DNA of 64,000 nucleotides, taken from NCBI GenBank assembly GCA_024305745.1, contig JAHRBS010000001.1:186001-250000 (forward strand), in the 5' to 3' direction. The notes under the pieces were generated by a model that ran no database searches, had not been told where the DNA came from, and worked only from the letters and a program-made list of their open reading frames with translations. Positions 21,778 through 34,900 of the stretch are shown here, in pieces. Numbering within the stretch: the stretch's first letter is position 1; every line of letters begins with the position of its first letter. The stretch is from Polyporus tsugae (Eukaryota; Basidiomycota; Agaricomycetes; Polyporales; Polyporaceae). Position numbers and translations under genes: made by a program.

Positions 21778-23533
21778 ATGGCCTCTGCACTCGCAACATT
21801 GGAGAGCACCTTTCATGAATTGAACGCAACGAGGTACATGAGCGGTCCGTACCATGCTTTCCTATGAAACTACTTCGACGATGGGCTGACGCGTTCTGTG
21901 CAGCTGCTGGCCTTATGGTCCTCCTTTACGACCATCTGTTGACATTCGGGGACGAGGTTGAATACATCTGGTCCGCACCCGCAACGTACGCCAAGTACAC
22001 CTTCTTGCTTAACCGCTATACCGTGCTGGGCATCCTCCTCGCCGTCGCTTACGGTGAGTGTGCCTCGTTACCATCTGGGACACGCGTACAAACCGTCGCC
22101 CGTGCAGAGATGTGCGGCTTCGTGAGCTCTGCATTCTCGGACGTGGTACGTACCATTTCATTACGCGTGAAGCTTCGTCCCCCACAAATCTAATCATCGC
22201 GATTGTTTGCGTAGGGGTGAGTACTGTCCATCCTATTGCTTGTCGCAGAGCCCCGTTGAGCTTTGTGAAGATGCAAGCAGTTCATATTCACATGCTCATT
22301 GGTGGCAATCGTCTCGGTCGGCCTTGCCAACCTTCTCACCCTCCAACGAGTCGTCATCCTCTGGGATCACCGCCCCGTACGTGAATCCTCCACAACTGTC
22401 TATGTCGGACGTCATCTTGCGCCGAGCTGAATATGCAACCTCCCCTTGACAGATAATTTTGAAGGTCATGGCCGTGGGATTCATCGTCAGTTTCACTGCG
22501 CAAGTGACTTCCATGATCTACACGCTCATCACACTCTTGCGTGAGTGTTCACATACCACTTGCGATCCCGCGATCTGACCGTGCATTGCATCATGCAGCG
22601 TACATTTCGTGGAGCCCTCTGGCAGGGATGTGCGTCCTGACGAAGTCCTCACCGATCTTGATCGTGGTCTGGGCGTGTCCGGTACGTCCTCCATGCATCG
22701 CTGTGACAGTATCCCTGTCCGAGTGTTGATTAATGCGCCATGAAACGCAGATGATCTTCGAGCTTTTCGTGCTCTGCTCAACGGCTCTGAACGCGCTCGA
22801 TCGTCCGCGGACGACCGAGCTCCCCATCCGCAGGGCACTGCAAGAAGACGGGATTCAGTTCTTCGTCGTACGTGTCTTGATTATCCACCTGCATCCGCTA
22901 TTCGCTGACAGTATGCCTTGCTCCCTCGACTCCCACCCCGCTCTCGCGCAACCGACAGTTCATCTCGATCTTCCGGATCATCAACATCGTCTTCGCCGCA
23001 CTTGACCGCCCGTCTGTCACCTTTCTCGCCGTCTTGTCAGTCCCCCCTCTCGCATCCTCTCCAACACACCCATCATACTAACTCCCTACCTCTCCATCTC
23101 TGGATGCGTCCACAGCTTTATCTGGGCGATGACCACGACGATCCTCGGCCGGCTCCTCCTCCACCTCCGGCGCACCGAGTGCCGCCCCCCACCCGCGCTC
23201 GACCCCGCCTCGGATGAGTTCGACCCCGCGAACGCAGATGCAGACGCCTACGCCCTCGCCGAGGAGTGGGACCTCCGCCGCAGCCGCGCGATGTCGCCGT
23301 TCGGCCTCGTCCCGCTCAACAAGCGCATATCCGCGGGCTCCGCGCACTCATTGGACGTGATCCACATCGCGCCGCCGGTCACGACGTATCATTACAGGAA
23401 ACGGACGCACGACCCGAGTGAGTACTTACTCCGTCTTTTTCCCTGTCTCAATTCGGGGGGTTACATTTGCCAGTGGGACGGTGAATGCTTATACTGATTT
23501 GCGGGTTGTGCAGATCTCCGGCCGTGGGACTGA
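21778..23533 (+). CDS. DUF6533-type multi-pass membrane protein
   Basis: Eight or more exons with short introns. Splicing at 21844/21904 gives RYMSAAGLMVLLYDHLLTF and then EVEYIW, the hallmark of the Agaricomycete DUF6533 family (YDH-LLT--EV--IW). Further helices: FLLNRYTVLGILLAVAY, LVAIVSVGLANLLTL, VMAVGFIVSFTAQV, ILIVVWACPMIFELFVL, FRIINIVFAALDRP and FIWAMTTTILGRLLL, a seven-helix layout with a cytosolic tail. The last exon is tiny (23514-23533, NLRPWD and TGA). The junction around 22145-22290 is unclear: either a long intron or a micro-exon. These families are large in mushrooms and lack a known ligand or function. Confidence 0.82.
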
Positions 23534-24366
23534 GGCCCGGGAGTCTGCGCTGTTGTAACCTTTGTATTGCTAAGTTATTATCGCTATCCCCAGGACTTAA
23601 TATTTAATGGACACTGTTTGACGTACTGTAGATTGCCGGTACTAGTTAGTTGCAAATCACATCGCTTTCTCAGCATCCGCCGCATACAAGACCGTTGGAG
23701 ACCGTTGGATATCACAACACATGTAGAAATGCTCAGTTGACGGGATCGAGCTTCTTCTGAAGACTTTCGACGACTGCATCATCCAACGACTTTGTGCTGA
23801 GCCCAGATGCTGGTTCCTCGCTGCTGCTCGCACAACCTCTGCGTGTCACGGGGGTATCGAGGCTTTTAGATACGGCCTCAGAGCGAGTCCAGAAGCCGTC
23901 CTGACTCCTGCCACTGCAGGCAGTCTATAGTTGCTCCGGCAAAAGCCGACAACGTACTTTGGGACGCCAGCGCTTCCGAATCCACCGTCAACTTTCAAGC
24001 GGCTTCCGAGGCGGAGCTTCAAAAGCCCCCAGGAGGTCGTCACCTCTCACGCTCTAGCTACTTCAAATACTACCACTACGTTGCAAGTCTTGCTTGAAGC
24101 TTGAGGACAGACAGAAGCTGCAAGAAAGCGCGGATTCATGCTCAAGATCGCCGATGGATCAACTTCAAGTTGCCCCTGTCCGACTCGGACGAGCCATTCT
24201 TTAACGTACCCCTCTTTCTTTCTTTCCCTCTTCCCGCCGCTATCTTAGCCTTGAATGCATGCAAAAATGCTGAAACCCCTGCCATTGATTCGCCGTAAAC
24301 CCGGAACGGTGAGCAATCATGTCAATTCCGAACATTCACTGAACCATATCACATACTGACTGCTCC
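23534..24366. other. intergenic region
   Basis: No gene seen. A TTGCTTGAAGCTTGAGG stretch near 24090 resembles sequences near 15371 and 28803. Confidence 0.5.
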
Positions 24367-26448
24367 ATGCTTGTTGGTCCTTGCAATACGTTGTGTCTCA
24401 TAGCTACACCGCCATGGTATGCAATCATCTTCCCAGATGTCCTGCCTCAAGATATCTCTCGACGTATTGCAGAACTGGATACAGGTGCGAAGAACAAAAT
24501 CGTCAACGCAATCTCGCAAGAACGGCTTGAGTTCAAGCACCTCTGGAACCGCTCGCTCCCCATTAACCGACTCCTCATTGAACTCCTCACTGAGATCTTC
24601 GTCACCGTCCACTCGGATTTCGACTCGGATAGCGAACTTCGGGTGGCCTGGAGACGAGGGCACGCTCCGTGTCTCTCGACACTCATGGGGACATGTCGTC
24701 TCTGGCGGGATATCATAATCGGAACTCCGGTGTTCTGGTGCACAGTCAACCTGGAAAAGCACCCAAAGTGGACAGAGCTTTGCCTTTCTCGGTCCGTCCC
24801 GGCATCTCTCGCGGTCTGGGCACAAGTACCATTGCCGTGTCGCCCCGAGCGCCTCAGGGCTACATAACCCGTTGTTCATCATATCCGAAGCCTCCACCTC
24901 GGAGTCGGCATCCGGTTTGACGATCCGGTACGAGACGTGACCTTTCCTCTTCTCTTTGGCGACGGAATGACCGTCCTAGAGAAGCTCGACTTCGCCATCA
25001 CCGACGGCATGTACCGCTTGCGTATCGACGTTGACCTTACCTCGCGACGCTTTCCCCGCCTTCGAAGCCTCACTCTGGCCGGCATGGTGGCACCTCAAGA
25101 TACTGCGCTTTATGCGCAACTGCGAACACTATCCCTCACGGCATGCACCCACCATCTCTCATTCGATTGCTTCCTCGACATACTCGCCTTGTGCACTCGG
25201 CTCGAGGTGTTGCGCCTGAACGACACTCTCCACTACCTCTATGGCGACTGGATCCAAGAGGACCCGGGCCCTTGCCAGCCGCGGATATCGCTTCCATGCC
25301 TCGACCGGCTCGCGTTATCAAACCACGGGTCCGCTTGCACCTCCCGATTCCTAGCCCGCTTGCACATCCCGCGGTCCGTGCGTCTCAACCTATCAACCGA
25401 CGTCGACGCCGGTTCCCCCGATGGCTCACGCTCCGGCGCTGCCATGCTACCCCCAAGCCACGCCGTCCCGTTCGAGCCTCTTGCCGCGGTGAGCGACATC
25501 CACATAAACATGTCTTATGGCCCCGGCCCCAAGTCCGTCTGGATCCGCACGGATCCGAGTGGCACCCGCGGTGAGACGGGAAGTTCGACTACCTCTACCT
25601 CTCTGAAAATGGGCCTCACTCCTTGGGAGCCGCACTGCGATACGCACGCGCCGTGCGAGTGGTTGTCGGTGAGCGACCTCGTCGCGCTTCTGGGGCGCCG
25701 CTCTCCGGCGGGCCGCCGGGTACCAGTGACGTCCCTCTCGGTCACCAACGTCATCGACCACCCCGGTGCGGTGGCGGCATGGGCGGCTGTCTTCCGGGCC
25801 TTCCCCCTCCTGGAGCGGCTGTCCATCACGGGGGAACCCTCAGGCTGGACGAATGCGTATCTCGTTGGGATGGAGAGCGCCATTCTCGGGCTGCACGCGG
25901 CGTCTGGCACCGTGACGACTCCCCCGGCTGACTCGGACTCGGACTCGGACCCCGACTGTGCCAGTGCCTCGGACTCTTCGTCTTCCTGTGTCGCGTGCCC
26001 AAACCTGGCGCACGTCACCGTGGACGGCCTGGGGACCCAGGCGGTGTACGAGGCCATACGCACCTGTGTCCGATACCGCGCGGACCGGGGAGTGTTTCTG
26101 GCGCAACTCGACCTCGATCTCAGGAGTGCTCGGAGCGTGACCCCGGATCTGTGTCGCGCATGTGTCAAGGATATCGTACCCTGCACGGAGCGACTGAGCC
26201 TGGGGGGGATCACCGTCACCGTGGACGAGCCTGGGGAGGAAGATGGGCGCCCAGTGAAGGCAGCAGAACCACCGGATCCGGTTCGCCGCCGGCAAGGTGA
26301 GTGAACGGGCCAGATCAGTTTTTTCTGAGCGATCGCTCAAGATGGGGCCGTTGCAGGTGGCAAACAGACCGTCAAGAGCTATATGCGACGACTGGGCGAA
26401 AGGTTCGGCCGAGTGAAGCTCCACGGCCCCACGGCGAGGGAGATTTAG
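24367..26448 (+). pseudogene. F-box/LRR-type protein with one in-frame stop
   Basis: An F-box-like segment (LPINRLLIELLTEIF, then CRLWRDIIIGTPVFW) is followed by leucine-rich repeats (HHIRSLHLGVGIRF, FPRLRSLTLAGM, LRTLSLTACTH, LEVLRLND, and later LLERLSITGE and LAHVTVDGLG). F-box proteins present substrates to SCF ubiquitin ligases. The frame is open from 24367 to a TAA at 24865-24867 and continues in the same frame to 26296. The reading resumes so well after the TAA that the stop looks like a point change rather than a gene end. A final intron (26297-26356) leads to a 27-residue basic tail ending at 26448. The start is uncertain; a short Asp/Ser repeat (DSDSDSDP) sits near 25935-25960. An intron removing the TAA is possible, but I found no good pair of sites. 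Confidence 0.75.
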
Positions 26449-26876
26449 AACGTCGAAACCACCGCGGACAGATGGAGGATCCGGCCTGGACTCCGACCTT
26501 ACTTCCTATCACTTCTTCTTTTGTACTCTCCGCTGGCATCACGTCTGATAATGATGTGTCTGCATTTCCTTCGTACAGTTACTCCAGTATATATCAGTGC
26601 TGTTCTAAACTCGATTCACGAGGCAATGTAGCCAGATTCCTACATTCATATCATGGGGAAATCGTGGTGCTGTAGCTGGCTTAATCAGTTATTTTGGACA
26701 TGTAACCCCCATGAACCTGGTCAATAGCGCATCCAACCAACCTCCCTCGTGAGGTCATTGAGCAGAGAGAAGCGGCAGGGATAGGCTAATATGCGTCTAG
26801 CGGTCTAATTAGACTCAGAATGTGCAGGAATATTAAACAAAAATCAGTCGACACTTGAGGTTTTCGACCGTTACAC
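26449..26876. other. intergenic, 3' flank of F-box gene and tRNA
   Basis: AT-richer than neighbours. No gene seen besides the tRNA terminator. Confidence 0.5.
26839..26843 (-). terminator. RNA polymerase III terminator of tRNA-Ser
   Basis: Five T residues on the minus strand, 33 bases after the tRNA 3' end. Confidence 0.6.
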
Positions 26877-26958
26877 CGACGCCAGCAGGATTCGAACCTG
26901 CGCCTCCAAAGGAGAACAGATTTCTAATCTGTCGCCGTAACCACTTGGCTATAGCGCC
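26877..26958 (-). tRNA. tRNA-Ser (AGA)
   Basis: An 82-base class II tRNA. Acceptor GGCGCTA pairs with TGGCGTC (two G-U type pairs), discriminator G as in tRNA-Ser; D stem GCC/GGC; anticodon stem ACAGA/TCTGT with loop TTAGAAA, hence anticodon AGA; a variable arm TCTCC-TTT-GGAGG typical of Ser; T arm GCAGG-TTCGAAT-CCTGC. No intron. It decodes UCU (and UCC/UCA after inosine modification). Confidence 0.96.
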
Positions 26959-27063
26959 GTAATAGAAGGGATGTTAAAATGTATATATTCCACATATTCA
27001 AATTTTGGGTACAACCCACCCTGACTGCCAGTGATTGCCAACGTAATATACATACACACACAT

Positions 27064-28525
27064 CTACAGCTTACCCTTGGCGAGCGAGGATTGTCTTACA
27101 TGAGCAATAACCTTTCCCCATGTCTTCCTGTTCTCAATAGCGACTAACCCGTCCGCCACCCGATCCAGTGGGAATGTCTCCGGGTAAACCACCGGCTTGA
27201 CACGGCCGGACGAGAAGAGCCTACAAAAAAGGGGCCATAAACAACGGATTCGGCTCGATAACAGGAGCAGATACTCACTCCAACAACGCTTTCCACACAT
27301 GAGGTACATGCTCAGGTTCAAACTCTGCAAGGCGATGTTAGTATGGCTGCAACATGGGCTTCAGCATCACGTACTGGTGTATGCACCCCAATGGATGCCC
27401 GTGATAGCGATGTTCTTGAGTAGCACAAGGTTCAAGGGGAGCTATGGATAGCGTCAACATGGGTGCACGGAACGCAATCCCAGGATGCCTCACCTTCTCG
27501 ATTTCACCGGCGGCGAACCCGACTACAATGGCCCTGCCCTTCCATGCAATGCACTTCAACGAATCTGACAGAACCGAGTCAGTAGGCAGATGCATATAGA
27601 GGGATGTGCACATACCTCTGATGAGACCCACCGGGTCGTAAATCACGTCGACGCCCTTGCCCCCCGTGATCTTAAGCACCTCCTTCTGCCAACCTTCCTT
27701 CGAGTAGTTCACGCCGTGGTCAGCACCGCCGAGTTCGACAGACACATCTATCTTCTCTTGTGACCCAGCCGCTGCGATGACCTTCGCACCCAATGCTACC
27801 CGGGAGGTGGTCAGCCACTCCTATATGGGGTCCGAAGCTTGAATTCGCACCTTTGGCGAGCTGTACAGCAGCAATGCCGACGCCACCCGCAGAAGCGGTG
27901 ACCAACACCCACTCGCCTACCCCCCCGTCTCAGTCCCGCAACGAACAAGCACACTCGCCTCAGATCAGGACTGACGTACCAGGCTTCAGCTCCGCGCGCC
28001 CAACCAACGCCTCATAGCTCGTCGGCCAAGTCACGTACAGACCTACATTCTCGCATGAGCATTCGCCTCATCATTTCCGAGCAATATCACGCACCTGCAC
28101 CCTGGTCGTACGTCATGTTATCCGGCAGTGCGACCAACGACTGCCACGGCGCCGCGACCTTCTCCCCATACGCGCCCTGCGCCGCCCCAAACACCCTGTC
28201 CCCCCTCCTGAACGGGCACCCATCCGGGATCGGCGAGTCGGCCGAGATCTTCCCCGCGAGCTCGCTCCCGAGCACAAACGGCCGCGGCGGCTGGATTTGG
28301 TACTTGCCTTGCGATTGCAGCAGCTGAACCCGAGGCCCCTCGGCGGTTAGTTGTCGCATACTTTACCGCGGGCGGCAGCAAGCGCAGACTCACATCGAAG
28401 TAGTTCAGACCTGCGCTGTAGACGTCGACGAGGACTTCTCCGGGTTTAGCCTTGGGCTCAGGAGCATTCTGGGTGATGGGGATGTTCGAGGGGTGGGCAT
28501 AGTCGGTTACGACGAAAGCGCGCAT
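27064..28525 (-). CDS. zeta-crystallin-like NADPH:quinone oxidoreductase
   Basis: Nine exons (28525-28394, 28323-28095, 28042-27980, 27916-27851, 27795-27616, 27564-27494, 27441-27375, 27324-27279, 27220-27064) sum to 1,011 bases, or 336 residues, in frame. A GroES-like N-terminal part (GEVLVDVYSAGLNYFD, FVLGSELAG, GDRVFG) is followed by a Rossmann part with the NADPH-binding ASAGGVGIAAVQLAK and YDPVGLIR. It lacks the zinc ligands of alcohol dehydrogenases, as expected for the quinone-reductase branch of the MDR superfamily. Likely cytosolic or mitochondrial; substrate not readable from sequence (quinones or 2-alkenals are usual). Same strand as, and downstream of, the HECT ligase. Confidence 0.92.
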
Positions 28526-28967
28526 GGCGGCTCAGAGTACCGGGATTGTGGTTGCTCTGAAAATTATCCTAGAGGAGTAATGGGACTGCCTGAGTAGCGG
28601 AGGAACAAGAGGGATCGCAGGAGAGCGAAAGGTACCATTCGTACTATAAGTACTTAGCGTGGAGGATGTGGGGTACGCCATTAATTGCTAGTCATCAGAC
28701 CGACATAGGCGGCATTTCGGTCTCTTGCAACTCCCGACACCGGGTCCTGCGCCGCATTGCCGGGTACCTTACTCGTGCCAGGGAGGGCGTCCTGTTTCAC
28801 CTTCAAGCTTGAAGCTCAAGTTTGTGTTGCGTGCCAGCATCAGAGAAAGCGAGTGGTAAAAACAATGGGATACTTGTGCGAGTGTAGTACATGTACATTG
28901 TGTATGATTCGTGATTCTACGTGGCGGGAATTTCATTGCGAGACGGCGATTACGAAGAGTTCTATAC
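28526..28967. other. promoter region of the oxidoreductase
   Basis: A 442-bp gap between the HECT ligase stop and the oxidoreductase start. Contains TTCAAGCTTGAAGCTCAAG near 28800 and a weak TATA-like TTATAG near 28640 on the minus strand. No gene. Confidence 0.45.
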
Positions 28968-31900
28968 CTATGCGAAACCGAAGCCCTCTCCTCCCTCGTT
29001 GATCGCGAGCAGCAGCTGCTGGCGGAGCATTTCGTATGATGAGTATTGCGGAAGATCAATCTGGTTGAAACCTGCAAGGGACGTCAGTCAGAGACTATCA
29101 CGAAGGGACTCCTGTTCCGGGACTTACAAGTGTGCGCCTGTGGGAGACGGTCGGTGTCGCCATATGCCTTGTGTATCGAGAAGCGTTGAGTGCCTTGGAC
29201 GCCCTGGAGCTCCACGAAGCCACCGAGCGGGACGCGCGAAGTACCTGTGGCGAAGCTGAGCACTTTCGCCCGCTCTTCACGGTTGAACGACTTGAGTGCG
29301 CGCCAGAACCAAACGATCACAGGATCTGAGCTCGTGTAGCCGTTGTACTCCGTCGCGGACCTCCACTCGTCGACATCGATGTCGGGCGTGCCGGAGATGA
29401 GCAACTCCAGCTCCTGCTCGTTGAACTGTAATTTGGAAGTAAGTAACAACCCTAAGTGGAGCAACGGTGAGGAAACTTACGATGGAGACAAGGTCCTTAG
29501 GGATAATCTCGTAGAATCCGGCGAGCAAGGACTCGATCTGCTCCTTGATGGACGAGTACAACCGATAGTTGGCAGACAGCTGCACGAACTCCTTCCTGTT
29601 CTCTTGGGTGACAGGCGTCGTCGCACCTCCTTCTTTCAGCTCGACAAGCTTCATAACGCCGAACTGGATGGGGTGATCAGTAAACATGCATACGCTAGAC
29701 AAAGGCAGCCAGCGTACCTCGTCCGCTTCCACGCTGAAGTTGAGATCAAGCGGGCTCGGGTCGTTCTCGAGGATCCAGCACAGCGAGTTGTAGTACTCGG
29801 GGTCGACCCACTCAACGTCCTTGTAGTCGACCTGCTTGCACAGCAGCTGTCTGTACAAGCTGCGCGCGAAGTACGCGTCCAGCAGACGACCGTCATAGAT
29901 GGCCTTCCCGATCACGCGGCCGACGAACTTGAAGAACGACAAGTGCTCCGGGTTGACCCACGATGCGCGGTTGGGCTGGTACGTGAGCTTGTCCGCCGCG
30001 CAAGGCTGGAAGAGCGCGTAGTTGGGGTCGAACATCTGGCGCGCGAGGATCTGGAACCACTCGCGGGTGACACCGCCGGCATCGACACCCTCCTCGTCGT
30101 AGAAGCGGACGCTCAACTTGCCGTACTTGATCTGCTCACCAGTCTTGCGCTGCAGGTACTGGAAGCTGTCCTCGAAGACGCGCTGGCGGCGAACGTTCAG
30201 CTGGAGGGTGCCGTGGTGTTCCCGATTGTGCGGTCGGCGATGCAGCTGCTGATTGAAGTAATTCCGCTTGTTGTCGAAGTCGAGGACGCGCGGGTTGTGG
30301 ACGAGCAGCGAGAACGAGCCACTCATAAGTGACGGGTTGTTGCGGACCATGAGGTTCAGCACCTTCCGGTGAGCGTCGGTAAAGGTGACGAAGAGATCCT
30401 CCATAGACTCGCGAGCACTGGTCGGCGACCGTGGGGACGTGGAGGCACGGAGGGCGCGAACCGCTGCACCGGCAGTCGTCTTTGGACCGACGTACTTGCA
30501 AACCACCATGAGCGACTCGATGAGCGGGAGTAGAACAGTAGCGATGTGCTCCATCTCAGGCTTCTCCTCGATAATGGATAGGCAATCACCAAGGCGCTTC
30601 CAGAGTGTTGAGAAGCGGAAGCTCTCGTAGATACCCTGGACCTTCTCGATATCGGCCTCCGTCGAGTTTCCTGAAGTCTTCGGCGAGTACATGTAGTCGA
30701 TCGTCTTCAGCACTCGAAGGAGCTTCGCCTGATCCGAGGAAGCAGAGGAGAACTTGGCAGCGATGGTGGTAGCCAAGGCATCGGGTTGTGTGTCAGCGTC
30801 TCGAAGGGCAACAGCAAGCTCGTCCAGGGCTGCATACAAGCTCTGGCCAAACTCCTGAGCTCGTGAACGCAGCTCGGACGCGATCACTTCTCTGGCATCA
30901 GGGATGTAAGAGAGATGTTGGATGAGCGACAAGCTCTGCATGAAGGTTCGTCCTGAGCACTCTCCCGCGGTCAAGACATTCACGATCAACCGGAGCACAT
31001 GGTGGGGGATATGGGGAGGGTTGGCAAGCAAGACCTTTTCTTCAACGGTGGCCGGCGGTTTTGGTGGCGCTTCAGGTTGTGTAGTAGACGGCGCTGGCGC
31101 TGGCGCAGGTGCGGATGCAGCAGCCGGCGCTGCGGTGTTGGTGCCTACGAAGTATACAGTTAGCGAAGTATGTACATATGAAGAACGGTATTGATGCTCA
31201 CCTTCGGCGGGCTGAGTGTCCGTTACAGGTTGGGTTGTCGAGGCAGGCTGTTGTCCAGATGCAGCCGGCGACGCACCTGCGGTACTGCTCTCCGTATTCT
31301 CCGGTTTCTTGTTATCTTTCAAGCTAGCGAGCGGTCGCGTAACCGTAGCGAGCAGCCCGACGACAGACTCGACGATGGATGGGGTTCGGAGGATGGATGG
31401 ACGATCCAGGAGACTCAAGAGAAGAACGATGGGATAGTGCGTTTGTGGTGCTTGCTTCTCCTTACCCTTACCCTTCTTCGACGAGCTGCGGCGAAGACCG
31501 ACCGGCAACTCATGCTCCGTGAGGAAGAACAAGGACGACAGCTCGTTAGAGCTGACGATATACGTGAGGGACTCCAGACAACGTTGGACGATGAGCTCTG
31601 GAACGACGTCATTCTGAGGGAGAGAAAGAGAGCCAAAGTAGTCCGCGGAGACGCGCTGCTTCCCGATCGCCTTCGGTGTCTGAGGGGCAGTGGGCTTCGA
31701 GTGGCGGACAGACATCTGCGCAAAGCTCTTGTCAATGGATGCGAGATCGCCAGAACCATCCTGTAAGATGCTGAGCAAGAGGTTGAACAAGTCAGTGCGA
31801 GACTTGGCATTCTCGCATAGATTGACGAGGACTTTGTAGAGCAGATTCTTCTTCAGGATATGAGGGTAGAACAGAAGTCGAACGAGAGCCGCTAGTGCAG

Positions 31901-34900
31901 ACTTATCGAGCAGTTGGATGGCGTCACGGGGCTGGGGAGCCTTGGCAGCTTGAGAGGCTTGGTGCGGACCTCCTGGTACGGCAACCTGCCCAGCGACATG
32001 ACGAGGTCTTGCAGGGCGACCATGCTCCCGGTGGATGTTTGCCTCCGCGATCATATGTGAAGGGAGGCTCTGGATGAACACATCATCGGAATCCATCAAC
32101 ACGACCTGACGAAGCTGAGGGTCCAAGCTGGCGATGAAATCGGCAGGATCAATTTCGATGGGGCCTCCTTGTTGGGCTGCCTGCTCGACCCGCGTACGTT
32201 GTGCACGATCGGCGGCCTCCTGCTGGATGATCTCAGCGCGAATATCAGGAGGAAGAGCATCCAAGAACTCGGCGCTGATCTGCGAATCTGCTGGTCTTTC
32301 AAGCTGAGCCGCGCGCTGGTCTCGTACGTGCTGGTTGAGGATCTCCTCCCGCATCTCATCTGGAAGCGCCTCCAAGAACGTCGGATCAATACCAGTGTCT
32401 GTGATGTCGACAGGTTCGCCGTGGATCAAGACCGTGGTCCTTTCTTGTGCAGGGGCAGGGGCAGGGGCAGGGGCCTCTTGCTGACGAGTAGAAGACTCCG
32501 CGATGTCAGGTCCGTTCCCTGGAGCTGGAGCCTGAGCACTGGTCGTCGATTCGTCCGCCATTTCCACATCTGTATCAGCAGCAACGACAGCTTCCTGCGC
32601 AGCGGCGGTGCTAGCCTCGGCCTCGGCAACAGCTTGGGCCGTAGCTTCCGCGGCTCTCGCTTCTTCCTCTCGTTTCGCTTTTTCGGCCGCCTCGACAGCC
32701 TCCTGCTCTTTCTTCGCAGCCTCCTCAGCGGTACGAGCTTGCTCCTCGCGAAGATGTTCCTGTTCACGCTCCTCGGCCTCCTTGGCTTTCTTGTATGCCT
32801 CGACTGCAGTTGGGAGAAGCGCAAGAATGACATGATTGTGCAGCTTGGCCAATCGTGTCTGCTCAAACTTGCCATGAAGCATCTTGGCTTCCTCGGCCCA
32901 TCGCTGGACAGTGAGAAGAGGCTCCAACGTCCGACCTTCAGAACGCGCGTCGGCCGGACGGGGTGCTCGTTCAAGTCGAATGGAAGCCGATATAGCGCCA
33001 GCACGGCCATTGCGCTGGAACGTGCCCAAGATGCCGGCGGGAACATTGATATGCAATGCTTCGTGACCCAGAGAACGACCATGGATAAGCATCTGCTGAA
33101 GGAGTTGCGTCGCACCCTCACCCAAGGCCTGGTCGAGACCTGGCGGGAGGTCGATTCCAGCACTGGCAAGGAGACCGCGATGACCACGGCGGGAAGACCT
33201 CGCTTGTGCAGACCGTGCGGCATGGGTAGCAGGATCCAACAGCAGAGGATGAGTGACATTATCTGCAGAAGGCGCCGGTGGGTTGCGTGGCCTTCCGAAG
33301 ATCTCAAGGTCATCGTCTCCTAAACGTGGCAGACGTTAGAAGGCACATAGCATGATAACGCAGTGACAACTAATCTTACCAGCTCCGCGACGCCGTGTTG
33401 AACGAACCGCGCCAGTCCATACAACGGGTTCGCCATCAGGAACACCGCCAAGGCCAGCAGCGAATGTACCGCCCAAGGCATTGGCGACACCGGCAGCGAA
33501 GTCGAGCAAGTTCGGCGCGTGGTGGGCTTCGTCAATGAGACCGAGCTCGTCTGCGAATCTGTGAGGCGAAAACATCAGATACGTCAAAAGTGAATGTGTA
33601 TTTGAATGCAAATTCGACTCACTCTTCACCCTCTGAGATCACATCACCCTCGTCGTCCATGTCCATTGGGGCCATGGGCATGTCTAGTTTAGCCGTCGTC
33701 AGCATGACCACCAGGAGAAGACCCTGTGACACAAACCTCCGACTTCGTCTTCGTCGCCCTCGTCGGCGCCATCATCGGCATCGCCGTCACCGACCGCAAT
33801 GCCCTAGTCAACGTTTAGAACCAAAATGAGACGGATAGTTTCCCATCACCCTGTACTCACCTGCCACATGACCTCTTCGCCTTCATCTTCTTCCTCTTCG
33901 TCTGCCTCTTCTTCCGCAACCTCGCCCTCGTTCTCAACCAAATCTTCTTCATCTTCTTCCTCTTCGTCATGCCACCCTTCTTCCGACTCGCCAGTCCCAT
34001 CCTCGAGATCCTCCTCGACGTCCTCCTCATCCGTAGCCGACGTGTCTTCGCTACCAGTCTCGTCACCGAAGTCCATCTCGACGTCATCGTCGTCGTCGTC
34101 GTCGCCTTCCTCATCCATGTCGTCTTCGTCGCCGTAATGAACGTCTTCCATCTCCTGCAGAAGAGATCAGTAACAAAACGTTACTATATTTGCGACATAT
34201 ACTTACGCCGCCAAACCTGTGGAGATAGGACGAATCATTAGCAATGAGTAACGATCCGCAACCAGAACAAGACGAAACACGTACAATCCCAAGGACGAGT
34301 TGCGGTAAAGGTGGCTAGCCTCCTCATTCTCGGGGCCCTCGGTGTCGTCTTCCTCCTCCCCGTCTTCCTCAGATACATCAGACTCGGACGTCTCCACCTT
34401 CTCCTCCTGGAGCTCCTTGTTCTTGTCGGACACGCGACTCATCTTCATCGCGATCTTCGTCCTGTGACGCCAATCGTGAGTACACGACCCCGAGTGAAGT
34501 TCGAACGACGACCTACAGGTGCTCCAGCGGACGCAACACGGATGACACGACGTTGCGGATGTTCGGGTAGTTGAGGTCGACCTCCGAGAGGACGTTGGTC
34601 AGAGTCGCCACAAAGTTCTTCTCGAGCATGATCTTGGCGACGTGCGTGGGGGCCTCGTCGCCGGCCTTCTTGCCGCTCGCGTTAAATCGTACGGTCAGCA
34701 AGCGATGGCAAAGATCCGAGAGCGCAAGGAGACGGCTGTAGCGAGCCTCCGGGCTGTCTGACGACGGTAGGTCCTTGAGCGCACGGCTGACGGCCTCCAA
34801 TACGAACTTGCGAACAGAAACGAGGTCCGCCGGTACATCCTTGACGTCCTGCGTCGTCATGGTATCTACGCAGAGCGCGACGATGACCGACATAGCCCAG

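Noticed and set aside
21257..21823. 188-codon plus-strand frame ahead of the DUF6533 gene
   Set aside because: Overlaps that gene's leader and first exon in another frame; composition is not protein-like.
4589..24867. RIP-type mutation as cause of the TAG (4589) and TAA (24865) stops
   Set aside because: Both fit C-to-T at CpA, but the rest of the copia element is free of stops and AT-enrichment, so two isolated changes do not support RIP.
25515..26219. 234-codon antisense frame in the F-box/LRR gene
   Set aside because: Mirror of the LRR coding strand; Arg/Ser/Thr-rich shadow.
32169..33323. 384-codon plus-strand frame inside the HECT ligase
   Set aside because: Antisense to a clear ubiquitin-ligase exon; codon-pattern artefact.
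33846..34151. Separate small acidic protein gene
   Set aside because: It is in frame with, and spliced into, the acidic tract of the HECT ligase.
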